NCBI RefSeq assembly: GCF_016756395.1
Contig: NZ_AP018365.1
Coordinates: 8,311,501 to 8,375,500, forward strand
Direction: 5' to 3'
DNA length: 64,000 bases
Source: Streptomyces sp. SN-593
Lineage (GTDB): Bacteria > Actinomycetota > Actinomycetes > Streptomycetales > Streptomycetaceae
Positions 33,567 to 44,704 of the stretch are shown here, in pieces (position 1 is the first letter of the stretch; every line of letters begins with the position of its first letter). The notes beneath the pieces are model-generated. The model was not told the origin of the DNA. It searched no databases and saw nothing but the letters and a program-made list of their open reading frames with translations. A program made the position numbers and the translations under genes.

Positions 33567-33693
33567 GATTCGTCCCTTTCATGACTGGAGTCGGGGTGTG
33601 CGGGATCATCCGGCCGGCCGATGGCGGCACGGCGGAAGGCGAAACCGGGGGTGTGGCGGAAGTCGGAGGGGTGGGGGGAGGCGGATGCGGATC

Positions 33694-33719
33694 GGGCGGG
33701 CGGGGAAGGAGCGGGCGGG
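33694..33719 (+). other. G-quadruplex motif in the polyol operon promoter region
   Basis: GGG, C, GGG, C, GGGG, AAGGAGC, GGG, C, GGG on the plus strand. It sits between the DeoR stop and the binding-protein start (207 bases), so it is on the template strand of the operon. Biological effect unknown. Confidence 0.5.
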
Positions 33720-33773
33720 CGGTGGGGTCGGCGGCCGGTGGGGGGAGAGGCGGCGGGCGGGCGCCGCGGCGGG

Positions 33774-34535
33774 TCAGGCCCTGAAGACGCGCGGGCCGAG
33801 CAGGGTGTAGCGGTGGGCTTCGGTACTGGACAGGCCGGTGTCGGTCACGATCGCCTCGAAGTCGGAGACCTCGGCGAAGCGGCAGAAGCTGCTCGCGCCG
33901 AACTTGCTGTGGTGGCCCATGAACACCCGCCGGCGCGAGACCTCCAGCGCCTTGGCCTTGACGTCGGCGACGACCGGATCGGGTGTGGTCAGGCCGAGTT
34001 CGCGGGAGATGCCGTTGGAACCGACGAACGCCAGGTCGATGACGAAGCCGGACAGCATGGCGCAGGCCCAGGACCCCACGGTGGCCAGGGTCCTGGCCCG
34101 GACCCGGCCGCCGAGCAGCAGCACCGTGGTGTCGGCGGACTCCGCGACCGCGGCGGCGGTGGACAGCGACGCGGTGACCACCGTCAGCGGCCGGTCGCGC
34201 GGCAGCAACGAGGCGACGAGTTGCGGGGTGTAGCCCTCGTCCACGAACACCGTCTCCGCCTCGCCGAGCAGCTTGACCGCCTCCGCGGCGATCCTGCGCT
34301 TGTCGGCGACGTGCAGGTTGACCCGCTCGGCGAGGGCGGTCTCGAAGCCCGCGCCCTCGACGGGGTACGCCCCGCCGTAGGTGCGGCGGACCAGCCCGCG
34401 GCGCTCCAGGACGCCCAGGTCGCGCCGGATCGTCTCCGGTGCGACCGCCAGGTCCGAGGCCACCGCGGTCACTTCCACCTGGCCGTGGTGGCGGGCCAGG
34501 GTCAGGATGCGGTGCTGGCGCTCCTCGGCCCTCAT
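33774..34535 (-). CDS. DeoR/GlpR-family transcriptional regulator
   Basis: 253 residues from ATG 34535, with GCGAGGTGG 4-12 bases upstream. N-terminal helix-turn-helix of DeoR type (ILTLARHHGQVEVTAVASDL, APETIRRDLGVLERRGLVRR) and a C-terminal sensor domain with FVDEGYTPQLVASLLP, VVTASLSTAAAVAE and LAFVGSNGISRELGLT. DeoR sensors bind phosphorylated sugars. Its gene precedes the polyol operon on the same strand with 207 bases between them, so it is the obvious candidate regulator. Confidence 0.9.
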   Translation of the reverse strand: MRAEERQHRILTLARHHGQVEVTAVASDLAVAPETIRRDLGVLERRGLVRRTYGGAYPVEGAGFETALAERVNLHVADKRRIAAEAVKLLGEAETVFVDEGYTPQLVASLLPRDRPLTVVTASLSTAAAVAESADTTVLLLGGRVRARTLATVGSWACAMLSGFVIDLAFVGSNGISRELGLTTPDPVVADVKAKALEVSRRRVFMGHHSKFGASSFCRFAEVSDFEAIVTDTGLSSTEAHRYTLLGPRVFRA

Positions 34536-35044
34536 CGTCCACCTCGCCCTTCGCTCCGGTCCGGGCGCGGCCTGCCCGGTATCGCCCGTAGGAGATTTAT
34601 ACCGCCGCCCCTTTGCCCGTCCATGGCCCACAACGGACAACAAACGGTCCGGTTCCGCCCGTTTGAGCGTGCCGTTGCCGCAGGTCGGTGGGCTCCGGCC
34701 GAGCCAGCCGGACCGAAGGGCACCCAAAGCCGCGGCTGCCGGGCCCGGTTCGGGCGATTGCCCGATAGCGGGCGGATACATCTTTCCGGCCGCGTCCAGG
34801 GTGTCTTCCGGCCGCTTCCGGGCCGCCGCGCGGGGAGTTCGACGCGTTGGCGGGCCCGGTCGCGGCGGACGCCGCCCGGTCTCCGACGGGCCGTCCGCCG
34901 CCGGATCGCGGGACACAAGGGACGTCGGGGGGCATGCCGGGCGGGTGGCCCGTGGCCGTGTGCCCGTTTCCCGGCGGTGTGCCCGAACCGGGCCGGCATG
35001 CCCGTTTCCCGCCCGCACGGCCGGTCCGGACCGCGGACGGCCCG
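34536..35044 (-). promoter_or_regulatory. Upstream region of the DeoR gene with an inverted-repeat operator candidate
   Basis: About 500 bases without a supported gene. At 34641-34665 CAAACGG and CCGTTTG are separated by 11 bases, a plausible DeoR autoregulation site about 110 bases before the start codon; ACGG half-sites recur around it. Closer in, GGTAT/ATACC (about 34578-34603) forms a weaker inverted repeat in a locally AT-rich stretch that may contain the promoter. The rest is GC-rich and repetitive. Confidence 0.45.
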
Positions 35045-35086
35045 GCGCGGCGGGTCCGCACCGTACCCGGTCCGGACCCGCCGCGC
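35045..35086 (-). terminator. Terminator after glgX
   Basis: A perfect 14-bp stem (35045-35058 with 35073-35086) with a 14-base loop starts 14 bases beyond the glgX stop. Confidence 0.7.
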
Positions 35087-35099
35087 AGGCCGCCCGGCG

Positions 35100-37226
<2,127 letters not shown>

Positions 37227-37672
37227 TTCCGGAACCTTACCGCCGGTACCGGGTCGCACACCTGACCTGGCGGCCCGACGCGCGGACCGGGGCCTGTCCG
37301 GTGCCGGCCATCCCCGCGGGATCATCCGTCCGGGCGAGTCCGCGCCCTGGTCAGGACGGGTGCGCTGCCTCGGCGGGCGCCGCCGCCGGACGGCGGCCGA
37401 GGATTCTCCGAACGATTTCCGCCGAGTGTGCATGGGTGCGATGCGGTGGGGCATGCGGAAGTCAGCCCTTGCAGGGGACTCGCAAGGGAGGGTCCGGACG
37501 GCGACGTGCCAAGCCGAGCTGTCCGACCCGAGACCGGCGGCGCACCCCCCCGCGCTTCCGGTCCGCGCCCGGCTGCCGCTTCACCCCCCCCGAACGGCGG
37601 CCGGGCGCCCGACACCGTCCCAGTGCCGACGGACACGACGCCGCCTCCCCTCCTGGCGTCCGTGCCCGCGAA
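37227..37672 (-). other. Non-coding region upstream of glgX
   Basis: About 450 bases with no ORF of convincing codon use on either strand. It must include the glgX promoter; I see no consensus -35/-10. A run of purine/pyrimidine-skewed simple sequence (CCCCCCC and CCCCCCCC tracts near 37545 and 37582) is the only oddity. Confidence 0.35.
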
Positions 37673-37720
37673 CGCGGCGGGGCCGGGGACCGTCTGCCAC
37701 CGGTCCCCGGCCCCGCCGCG
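37673..37720 (-). terminator. Strong terminator after the first aldo/keto reductase gene
   Basis: A perfect 20-bp stem (37673-37692 with 37701-37720) and an 8-base loop begin 13 bases beyond the stop codon. Confidence 0.85.
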
Positions 37721-37732
37721 CGGCCTTCGCGC

Positions 37733-38602
37733 TCAGCCGACCGCGTCGGTCAGCTCCGCGAACTCCGCGTCGGTCAGCTCCAGTCCGGCCGCCGCGATGT
37801 TGTCCTCCAGGTGCGCCACCGAGGACGTGCCCGGGATCGGCAGCATCACCGGGGAGCGGCGCAGCAACCAGGCGAGCGCCAGTTGGGACGCCGACGCGCC
37901 GTGCCGCTCGGCCAGTTCGGCGAGCGGACCGCCGGGCTTGGCCAGCTCACCGGTGGCCAGCGGGAACCACGGGATGAAGGCGATCCCCTCCGCCTCGGCG
38001 CGCTCCAGCAGCTTCTCCGCGGACCGGTTGGCCAGGTTGTACAGGTTCTGCACCGACGCGATGGCGGTGACCGACCGGGCCGCCTCCAACTGGTCCACAT
38101 CGACCTCGGAGAGCCCGATGTGCGCGATCTTGCCCTCGTCCTGGAGCAGCTTCAGCTCGCCGACCTGCTCCTCCAGCGGGACCTTCGGGTCGATCCGGTG
38201 CAACTGGAAGAGGGGGATGCGCTCCAGGCCCAGGTGCCGCAGGCTCATCTCGGCCTGCTGCCGCAGGTACTCCGGGCGGCCGACCGGCCGCCAGTCGTTC
38301 GGCCCGGACCGGGTCAGCCCCGCCTTCGTGGCGATCACCAGGTCCGCGGGATAGGGGTGCAGCGCCTTGCGGATCAACGGCTCGGCGACCACCGGCCCGT
38401 ACGAGTCCGCGGTGTCGATGAAGTCGACCCCCAGCTCGACGGCCCGCCGCAGGACGCGCACCGCCTCGTCGGGGTCCTTCGGGTCACCCCACACCCCGGG
38501 CCCGGTCAACTGCATCGAGCCGAACCCCAGGCGGGTGACCGGAAGCCGCCCGGACAGGGAGAACGTCCCGGACGCCTTCGCGGGCTGGGTCTGCGTGCTC
38601 AC
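37733..38602 (-). CDS. Aldo/keto reductase
   Basis: 289 residues. GTG 38602 is preferred, with GGAAGGAGC 6-14 bases upstream; an in-frame GTG two codons earlier is too close to that site. Catalytic residues are Asp and Tyr in DFIDTADSYGP, Lys in VIATKAGL and His in LFQLHRID. NADPH-binding C-terminal pattern IPGTSSVAHLEDN. Cytoplasmic carbonyl reductase of unknown substrate. Divergent from a second aldo/keto reductase. Confidence 0.9.
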   Translation of the reverse strand: MSTQTQPAKASGTFSLSGRLPVTRLGFGSMQLTGPGVWGDPKDPDEAVRVLRRAVELGVDFIDTADSYGPVVAEPLIRKALHPYPADLVIATKAGLTRSGPNDWRPVGRPEYLRQQAEMSLRHLGLERIPLFQLHRIDPKVPLEEQVGELKLLQDEGKIAHIGLSEVDVDQLEAARSVTAIASVQNLYNLANRSAEKLLERAEAEGIAFIPWFPLATGELAKPGGPLAELAERHGASASQLALAWLLRRSPVMLPIPGTSSVAHLEDNIAAAGLELTDAEFAELTDAVG

Positions 38603-38941
38603 GATCACATGCTCCTTCCGCGGACGTCCCGGCCCGGAAGCCGGCCGGGGCACACCGCTTGGACGGTTCGTGCGGACGGGTTCGCCCGGCCGCACACCAT
38701 GGACAACCGCGTACCCGGCACCCCGTATTCCGGGCGCCCGGCACTCCGGACCCGGGAGTTCCGCGGCCCGCCGGTCCGTCTGGTTCCATGGTGCCGCGCC
38801 TCCCGCGGGAACCCGCGGACGTGCGGCCGCCCGCCGTGGCGGACGCACGCACGGCGAAACGGGGTACACGCAACGCACGGACACGACGACACGACGTACG
38901 CCACGTACGCGACGTGGGCACACACCGAGGGAGACTGCCCC
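38603..38941. promoter_or_regulatory. Divergent promoter region of two aldo/keto reductases
   Basis: 339 bases. Near the plus-strand gene CCACGT and ACGTGG flank 5 bases (38901-38917), an inverted repeat inside a cluster of ACGAC/ACGTACG repeats; this is the best operator candidate. No clear -35/-10 on either strand. Confidence 0.4.
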
Positions 38942-39913
38942 ATGCGTTACACCCGACTGGGCGCGACCGGACTTCAGGTGTCGGCGATCAGCCTCGGCTG
39001 CATGAGCTTCGGCGAACCCGACCGCGGCACCCACGACTGGACCCTCGGGGAGGACGCCGCCCGGGACATGATCAAGCGGGCCCTCGACGCCGGGGTGAAC
39101 TTCTTCGACACCGCCAACGTATACTCCGCCGGCAGCAGCGAGGAGATCACCGGCCGCGCGCTGCGCGACTTCGCCGACCGCGACGAGGTGGTCATCGCCA
39201 CCAAGGTGCACGGCCGGACCCGGCCCGGGCCCAACGGGGGCGGCCTGTCCCGCAAGGCGATCACCGCCGAGATCGAGCACAGCCTGCGCCGGCTCGGCAC
39301 CGACCACGTGGACCTCTACCAGATCCACCGCTGGGACCACGACACCCCGATCGAGGAGACGATGGAGGCGCTGCACGACGTGGTGAAGGCCGGCAAGGCC
39401 CGCTACATCGGCGCCTCCTCGATGTACGCCTGGCAGTTCGCCAAGGCGCAGTACACCGCGGACCTGCACGGCTGGACCCGGTTCTGCTCCATGCAGAACC
39501 ACTACAACCTGCTCTACCGCGAGGAGGAGCGCGAGATGCTGCCGCTCTGCGCGGACCAGGGCGTCGGCGTGATCCCGTGGAGCCCGCTGGCCCGCGGCCG
39601 GCTGACCCGGCCGTGGGACGAGACCACCGCCCGTGCCGAGACCGACGACTTCGGCCGCAAGCTCTACCGGCCCACCGACCGTGCGGTGGCGGAGCGCGTC
39701 ACCGAGGTCGCGCAGGCCCGCGGCATCCCCGCCGCCCAGGTCGCCCTGGCCTGGATGCACCGCAACCCGGTGGTCACCGCGCCCATCGTGGGCGTCACCA
39801 GGTCCCACCACCTCGACGACGCCGTGGCCTCGGTCGACGTCGAGCTGACCGACGAGGAGGTCGCCCGGCTCGAAGAGCCCTACACCCCCCACTCGGTCGT
39901 CGGCTTCCACTGA
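38942..39913 (+). CDS. Aldo/keto reductase (YghZ/AKR-type)
   Basis: 323 residues from ATG 38942, with GAGGGAGA about 8 bases upstream. Catalytic tetrad: Asp and Tyr in FFDTANVYSAGSSEE, Lys in VIATKVHG, His in YQIHRWD. Cofactor segment PIVGVTRSHHLDDAVAS near the C-terminus. Cytoplasmic NADPH-dependent reductase; substrate unknown. Its last 34 bases overlap, tail to tail, the end of the ABC exporter gene on the other strand. Confidence 0.92.
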   Translation: MRYTRLGATGLQVSAISLGCMSFGEPDRGTHDWTLGEDAARDMIKRALDAGVNFFDTANVYSAGSSEEITGRALRDFADRDEVVIATKVHGRTRPGPNGGGLSRKAITAEIEHSLRRLGTDHVDLYQIHRWDHDTPIEETMEALHDVVKAGKARYIGASSMYAWQFAKAQYTADLHGWTRFCSMQNHYNLLYREEEREMLPLCADQGVGVIPWSPLARGRLTRPWDETTARAETDDFGRKLYRPTDRAVAERVTEVAQARGIPAAQVALAWMHRNPVVTAPIVGVTRSHHLDDAVASVDVELTDEEVARLEEPYTPHSVVGFH

Positions 39914-41685
39914 CGCCGCCGCTCCGGCGCCGCCCCCTCCTCCCGGTCACCGCCGTGCCAGGACGACCAGAGAGCGGCGTAGGTGCCGCCGGCGGCCACC
40001 AGGGCGTCGTGGGTGCCGAGTTCGGTCAGGCAGCCGCCCTCCATGACCGCGACGCGGTCCGCGTCGTGCGCGGTGTGCAGGCGGTGGGCGACGGCGATCA
40101 CGGTCCGGCCGCGCAGGACGCTCGCCAGCGCGCGCTCGGTGTGCCGGGCGGTGGTCGGGTCGAGCAGCGCGGTCGCCTCGTCGAGGACGAGGGTGTGCGG
40201 GTCGGCCAGCACCACGCGGGCCAGGGCGAGTTGCTGGGCCTGCGCGCCGTCCGTCCGGTGGCCGCCGTCGCCGACCGCGGTGTCCAGGCCGTCCGGGAGG
40301 TCCCCGACCCAGTCCGCGCCCACGGCCGCCAGCGCCGCGAGCAGTTCGGCGTCCTGCGCGGCGGGCGCGGCGATCAGCAGGTTGTCGCGGACCGTCCCCA
40401 GGAAGACGTGGTGCTCCTGCGTGACCAGCACCACGTGGCGCCGCAACTGCTCCGGGTCCAGCGCGGCGACCGGGACCCCGCCCACGGTCACCGAGCCCGC
40501 GTGCGGCGCGTCGATGCCCGCCAGCAGCCGGCTCAGCGTGGTCTTGCCGGCGCCCGAGGGACCCACCAGCGCGATCCGCTCACCAGGCCGCACCGTCAGG
40601 TCGACGCCCCGCACCACCTCGGCGCCGCCCTCGTAGGAGTAACGGGCCCCGACCACGTCGATCCGGTCGTCCACGGGGGAGGCGGCGGCCACCGCCGCAC
40701 CGGGCACGGCCGAGCCCAGCCCCTCGACCCGGGCGAAGGACGCGCTGCTGCTCTGGAGCTGCTCGACCCACATCATGATCGAGTCCAGCGGCTCGGAGAC
40801 CTGCCGCAGGTACAGCGCCGCGCTCACCACCGCGCCCAGGCCGACCACGCCGTGCGCGCGCAGCACCCCGCCGACCACCAGCACCGCGACCACCGGGACC
40901 AGGTAGGACACCTCCACGACCGGGAAGAACACGCTGCGCAGGTCGAGCGTGCGGGTCCTGGCCCGGCGGGAGAGTTCGATCGCGTCCCGGGTCCGCGCGA
41001 CGCGCCGCTCCTGGAGCCCGAACGCCTCGACGGTCCGCGCGCCCGTCACGGTGGCGGCCAGGACCTCGGTGACCGCCGAGTTGGCCGCGCCCTCCGCGAG
41101 GTACGCGGCGCGGGCCCGGCGCAGATACCAGCGCAGCGCCCACCGGATGCCGAACAGCCCGAGCAGCCCGCAGCAGCCGAGCAGCGGCTGGAGGAAGAAG
41201 ACCGCGCCGAGGATGAACAGCGCCTGGACCAGGGCGATCAGCACCTCGGGCGCCGCGTCGCGGAGCGTGGTGCCGACCATGGCCACGTCGGTGGTGCCGC
41301 GTGCGGTCAGGTCCCCGCTGCCGGCGCGCTCCACCACGGAGGCGGGCAGTGCCAGCGCCCGGTCCACGAACTGCTCGCGCACCCGCGCGAGGGTGCGCTC
41401 GCCGAATCGGTGGCCCAGGTAGCGGGCGTGGCGCGCCAGCAGGAACTGCACGACCGAGAAGGCCAGGATGGTCAGCGCCAGCCGGTCCACGTCGCCCACC
41501 GCGGCGCCGCGCTGCACGTCGTCCACGATCCGGCCGACCAGCCACGGTCCGACGAGTCCGGCCGCCGCCGACAGCGCGTTCAGGACGAGCACGGCGGCGA
41601 ACGCCCGGCCGTCGGCCCGGACCAGCCGCGCGGCCGCGCGCGCGACGGCCGGCGGCTCGGCGACCGGCAGGTGTCTCCCGGTCAT
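39880..41685 (-). CDS. ABC exporter half-transporter, catalytic-type ATPase with degenerate signature
   Basis: 601 residues from ATG 41685, overlapping the upstream partner by 4 bases (ATGA). N-terminal six-helix exporter domain, then an ATPase domain with intact Walker A (GPSGAGKTT, about 373) and Walker B with catalytic Glu (LVLDEATALLD, about 497). The signature LSGGQ is replaced by TDGAQAQQ (about 474). The partner has LSGGQ but no Walker A, so one functional ATP site can form between them. The 3' end runs 34 bases into the convergent reductase gene. Substrate unknown (drug, lipid or peptide). Confidence 0.92.
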   Translation of the reverse strand: MTGRHLPVAEPPAVARAAARLVRADGRAFAAVLVLNALSAAAGLVGPWLVGRIVDDVQRGAAVGDVDRLALTILAFSVVQFLLARHARYLGHRFGERTLARVREQFVDRALALPASVVERAGSGDLTARGTTDVAMVGTTLRDAAPEVLIALVQALFILGAVFFLQPLLGCCGLLGLFGIRWALRWYLRRARAAYLAEGAANSAVTEVLAATVTGARTVEAFGLQERRVARTRDAIELSRRARTRTLDLRSVFFPVVEVSYLVPVVAVLVVGGVLRAHGVVGLGAVVSAALYLRQVSEPLDSIMMWVEQLQSSSASFARVEGLGSAVPGAAVAAASPVDDRIDVVGARYSYEGGAEVVRGVDLTVRPGERIALVGPSGAGKTTLSRLLAGIDAPHAGSVTVGGVPVAALDPEQLRRHVVLVTQEHHVFLGTVRDNLLIAAPAAQDAELLAALAAVGADWVGDLPDGLDTAVGDGGHRTDGAQAQQLALARVVLADPHTLVLDEATALLDPTTARHTERALASVLRGRTVIAVAHRLHTAHDADRVAVMEGGCLTELGTHDALVAAGGTYAALWSSWHGGDREEGAAPERRRQWKPTTEWGV

Positions 41686-43937
41686 CGGCCCTCCTCCCCG
41701 TACGCCCCGCCGCTGCGGGGGTCCCGCGCTTCCCGGGCGGCCCGTCCGTCCGCCCGCCGGTCGGCGGCCCGGGGACCGGTGTCCCCGGGGCCGACCGCCG
41801 CGCCCGCCCCGCCGCCGTCCGCGGGGGGTGGGGTAAACGGGCTGGTGCCGGGGCCGCCGGGACCGGTGCGCTCCGTGCCCGAGTCGTGTGCCGCGCTGTC
41901 GTCGGCTTCGGTACGGGCCGCGTGCGGGGCACCGTCGTCCACGCCGCCCGTGTCGGCGTCCGTCGCGCCCGCGCCGCCCTCCATCGCGCCCGCGCCTCTC
42001 GCGCCTCCGTCCGTCGAGCCCGTACCGGCGGCGTCCGCCGCTCCCGCCCCCGGGGAGGGCGTTGCCCGGCCGGTCGCGCCCGCGGAGACCGTGGCCTGGT
42101 CCGGTACGCCGGGACCGCGACCGGCCACGGGCGGTCCCTGCGTCCGCGTGGCGGCGCCCTCGCGCGGGCCCGGCACGTTCGTGTCGGGCACGTCGGGCAC
42201 GTTGAGTGCGTCGGGCGGGGACGTGAGATCGTCCTCGGCCGCGCTGCGGTCCACCAGCGCCCGGTAGCCGGCCTCGCGGCGCAGCAGCTCGCGGTGGGTC
42301 CCCGACGCGGCGACCTTGCCGTCCACGAGGTAGTGCACGGTGTCGGCCTGGTCGAGCAGCACCGGTGAGGTGCCGGTGACCAGGGTGGTGCGGCCGGCGC
42401 GGGCCGCCCGCAGCCCGGCGGCGACGGCCGCCTCGGTGTGGGCGTCGAGCGCGGAGGTCGGCTCGACCGCCATCAGCACCTCCGGCTCGGCCAGCAGCGC
42501 CCGGACCAGGCGGACGCGTTGGCGCTGGCCGCCGGAGAGGTTGCGGGCCTGCGCGTCCATGGGGGTGTCGAGCCCGTCGGGCAGCCCGGCCACGACGTCC
42601 CGCGCCGCGGCGGCCCCGAGCGCCGAGGCGATCGACGCGTCGTCGCGGGGCCGGCGGCCGGTGACCATGTCGCGCAGCGACCCGGCGAAGAGGTCCGCCT
42701 CGTTGTCGGCGATGAGGACCCGTTCCCGGACCTGTGCGTCCGCGACGTCCTCCAGTCGCACCGCGCCCCAGGTCACGGCACCGCGCCGGAAGCCGCCGAG
42801 CCGGTCGACGACGTCGGCGGAGTCGGCGGGCCGGGCGCCGACCAGCGCGGTGAGCCGGCCCGGTGCCACCTCCACTCCGGAGGCGGGGTCGCGCAGCGCG
42901 GAGGGGGTGGCCGGCGCGTCCGCCGTGGCGTGCCGCCGGTCGCCGCGGTCGGGGTCCAGGGACAGGAACCCGACCACCCGCTTCGCGGCCACCAGCCCGC
43001 GCGTGACGTCGTAGCCGCACTCGATGAAGAACGCGACCGGCATCACCAGCACCGCCACGTAGCCGTAGACCCCGACGAACTCGCCGACCGAGATGGTGCC
43101 CCGCGCGGCCATGCGCGCCGCGAGCCAGGTGACGAGGGCGAGGAAGAGCATCGGGAGCCCGACGCCGAGCGCCTGCACCCAGCTCGTCACGGCCCCGACC
43201 CGGTAGCCCTGTGCGGTCAGCGCGCGGGAGTCCCGGCGGAAGGCGTCGGCGAACAGCCGCTTCCCGCCGAGCCCGTTGAGCACCCGCAGCCCGCCCGCCA
43301 GGTCGCCGATCCGGGCGGTCAGGCCGCCCTGCTGCTCGCGGTAGACCGCCTCCGCCCCGCGCAGCCGCCCCAGCAGCGGGCCGACCAGCACCGCGATGAC
43401 CGGCACCCCGAGGAGCACCACCAGCCCCAGCGGCACCGAGACCGACAGCAGCAGCACCGCCACCACGAGGTAGGCGACCACCGAGCCGAACCCCGGACCG
43501 GTCATCGTCAGCGACTGGCTGATCTGCTGGACGTCGGTGACGCCGATCGTGACCACCTCGCCGGCGCCGGCGAGCCGTGGCAGCGACGCGCCCAGCCGGG
43601 TGGCCTGCCCGACCACCGACTTGACCGTGCGGAACGTCGCGTCCATCCGCAGCCGCGTCATCGTGCGGTGCCGCATGATGCTGACCCAGGCGTTCAGCGT
43701 GCCCAGGACGAGCAGGGCGCCGCTCCACGCGAGCAGCGCGCCGGTCCGGCCCGGTTCCAGTCCGTCGTCGATCGCGCGGGACAGGACGTACGGCGTGAGG
43801 GTCATGAGCACCATCCACACGCTGCCGAGCACCGCGCCGGCCGCCGTGCGACCGGGCTGGCGTGCCAGCAGCCACCACAGGTAGCGGCCGGCGCCGCGGC
43901 AATCGGGTGTCCCGGGGTCCTCGTACGCGTCGATCAC
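41682..43937 (-). CDS. ABC exporter half-transporter lacking Walker A, with a long disordered tail
   Basis: 751 residues from GTG 43937; an ATG 25 codons upstream (44012) is the alternative and neither has a strong ribosome site. Residues about 20-320 form the exporter membrane domain. In the ATPase domain the Walker A lysine is lost (LVGARPADSADV, about 364), the Walker B Asp is Val (VLMAVEPTSALD, about 486), yet LSGGQRQR (about 466) is intact. Residues about 565-751 are a low-complexity Gly/Ala/Asp/Thr/Pro tail, probably disordered and cytoplasmic, unusually long for the family. It must work as a heterodimer with the next gene product. Confidence 0.9.
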   Translation of the reverse strand: MIDAYEDPGTPDCRGAGRYLWWLLARQPGRTAAGAVLGSVWMVLMTLTPYVLSRAIDDGLEPGRTGALLAWSGALLVLGTLNAWVSIMRHRTMTRLRMDATFRTVKSVVGQATRLGASLPRLAGAGEVVTIGVTDVQQISQSLTMTGPGFGSVVAYLVVAVLLLSVSVPLGLVVLLGVPVIAVLVGPLLGRLRGAEAVYREQQGGLTARIGDLAGGLRVLNGLGGKRLFADAFRRDSRALTAQGYRVGAVTSWVQALGVGLPMLFLALVTWLAARMAARGTISVGEFVGVYGYVAVLVMPVAFFIECGYDVTRGLVAAKRVVGFLSLDPDRGDRRHATADAPATPSALRDPASGVEVAPGRLTALVGARPADSADVVDRLGGFRRGAVTWGAVRLEDVADAQVRERVLIADNEADLFAGSLRDMVTGRRPRDDASIASALGAAAARDVVAGLPDGLDTPMDAQARNLSGGQRQRVRLVRALLAEPEVLMAVEPTSALDAHTEAAVAAGLRAARAGRTTLVTGTSPVLLDQADTVHYLVDGKVAASGTHRELLRREAGYRALVDRSAAEDDLTSPPDALNVPDVPDTNVPGPREGAATRTQGPPVAGRGPGVPDQATVSAGATGRATPSPGAGAADAAGTGSTDGGARGAGAMEGGAGATDADTGGVDDGAPHAARTEADDSAAHDSGTERTGPGGPGTSPFTPPPADGGGAGAAVGPGDTGPRAADRRADGRAAREARDPRSGGAYGEEGR

Positions 43938-44313
43938 GGCCGCCCCCCGCGGGCGCCGAGCGGGCGCGGGCCGTTGCACGGGGGCCGAGGGCTCGGGTGG
44001 GCGCCGGGACATCGGCTCGAACGGCCTTCGTGACCCGGACCGCCCCGGCGGCCGCCGCGGTTCGCGCGGTACGGCGGGGGTGGAGGAGTCGGCCGGGGTG
44101 GAGGGGTCGGCTGGGGTGGGCGCATGCCCGCCACCCTCGCAGAGCACCGACCCGCCGGGCCAACGCATATCCGCGCCCCGCATCCAGGGTCCGCGCGCCC
44201 CTGGCGGGGCCGGCGCGTCGCGGAGGTGTCGCAGGCACGTCCCGGCGCCGTAACAAGCCGCCATCCGGTGCGGATCGCGGTGTGTCCGGCAACGGGCGGG
44301 GCATACGGCCGAC
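43938..44313. other. Divergent region between the ABC exporter and the GlsB-type gene
   Basis: 376 bases. At about 44085-44130 a GGGGTGGAGGRGTCGGCY unit of 18 bases recurs about 2.5 times. No supported gene. GGGCAT at about 44301-44306, upstream of the GlsB-type gene, vaguely resembles the -10 of stress sigma factors, but the -35 is poor. Confidence 0.35.
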
Positions 44314-44586
44314 ATGGGAATCATCGGCTGGATCATTCTGGGACTGCTCGCAGGAGCGATCGCCAAGCTGCTTCTGCCCGGGCGCGACCCGGGTGGCGTG
44401 CTGGGCACGACCGTCATCGGTGTCGTCGGGGCCTTCCTCGGCGGCTGGCTGTCGGCCAAACTGCTCGGCCACCCGGTGCCGCACCACTTCTTCGACGGCT
44501 CGACCTGGATCGCCGCGATCGGCGGCTCCCTGGTGCTGCTGGTCGCCTACCGGCTGCTGTTCGGGGACTCCCGGAGCCGACGCTGA
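44314..44586 (+). CDS. GlsB/YeaQ/YmgE-family stress membrane protein
   Basis: 90 residues from ATG 44314. Three hydrophobic segments with Gly-rich small-residue patterns (IIGWIILGLLAGAIAKLLLP, GVLGTTVIGVVGAFLGGWL, WIAAIGGSLVLLVAYRLLFG) and the PGRDPGG turn are diagnostic of the transglycosylase-associated/GlsB family. These are general-stress membrane proteins of unclear biochemistry. A hairpin follows. Confidence 0.9.
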   Translation: MGIIGWIILGLLAGAIAKLLLPGRDPGGVLGTTVIGVVGAFLGGWLSAKLLGHPVPHHFFDGSTWIAAIGGSLVLLVAYRLLFGDSRSRR

Positions 44587-44592
44587 GAGGCG

Positions 44593-44637
44593 GCACGGCC
44601 CCCCACCCCCCGAACGGCCGCGGTGCGGGGGCCGTGC
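44593..44637 (+). terminator. Terminator after the GlsB-type gene
   Basis: Arms 44593-44603 and 44627-44637 form a perfect 11-bp stem starting 7 bases after the stop codon. Confidence 0.65.
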
Positions 44638-44704
44638 ACCGCCCGGCCGAGCACAATGACCGGAGCGGTATCCACGGTCCCCGGAGCGGCACCAGGAGCG
44701 GAAG

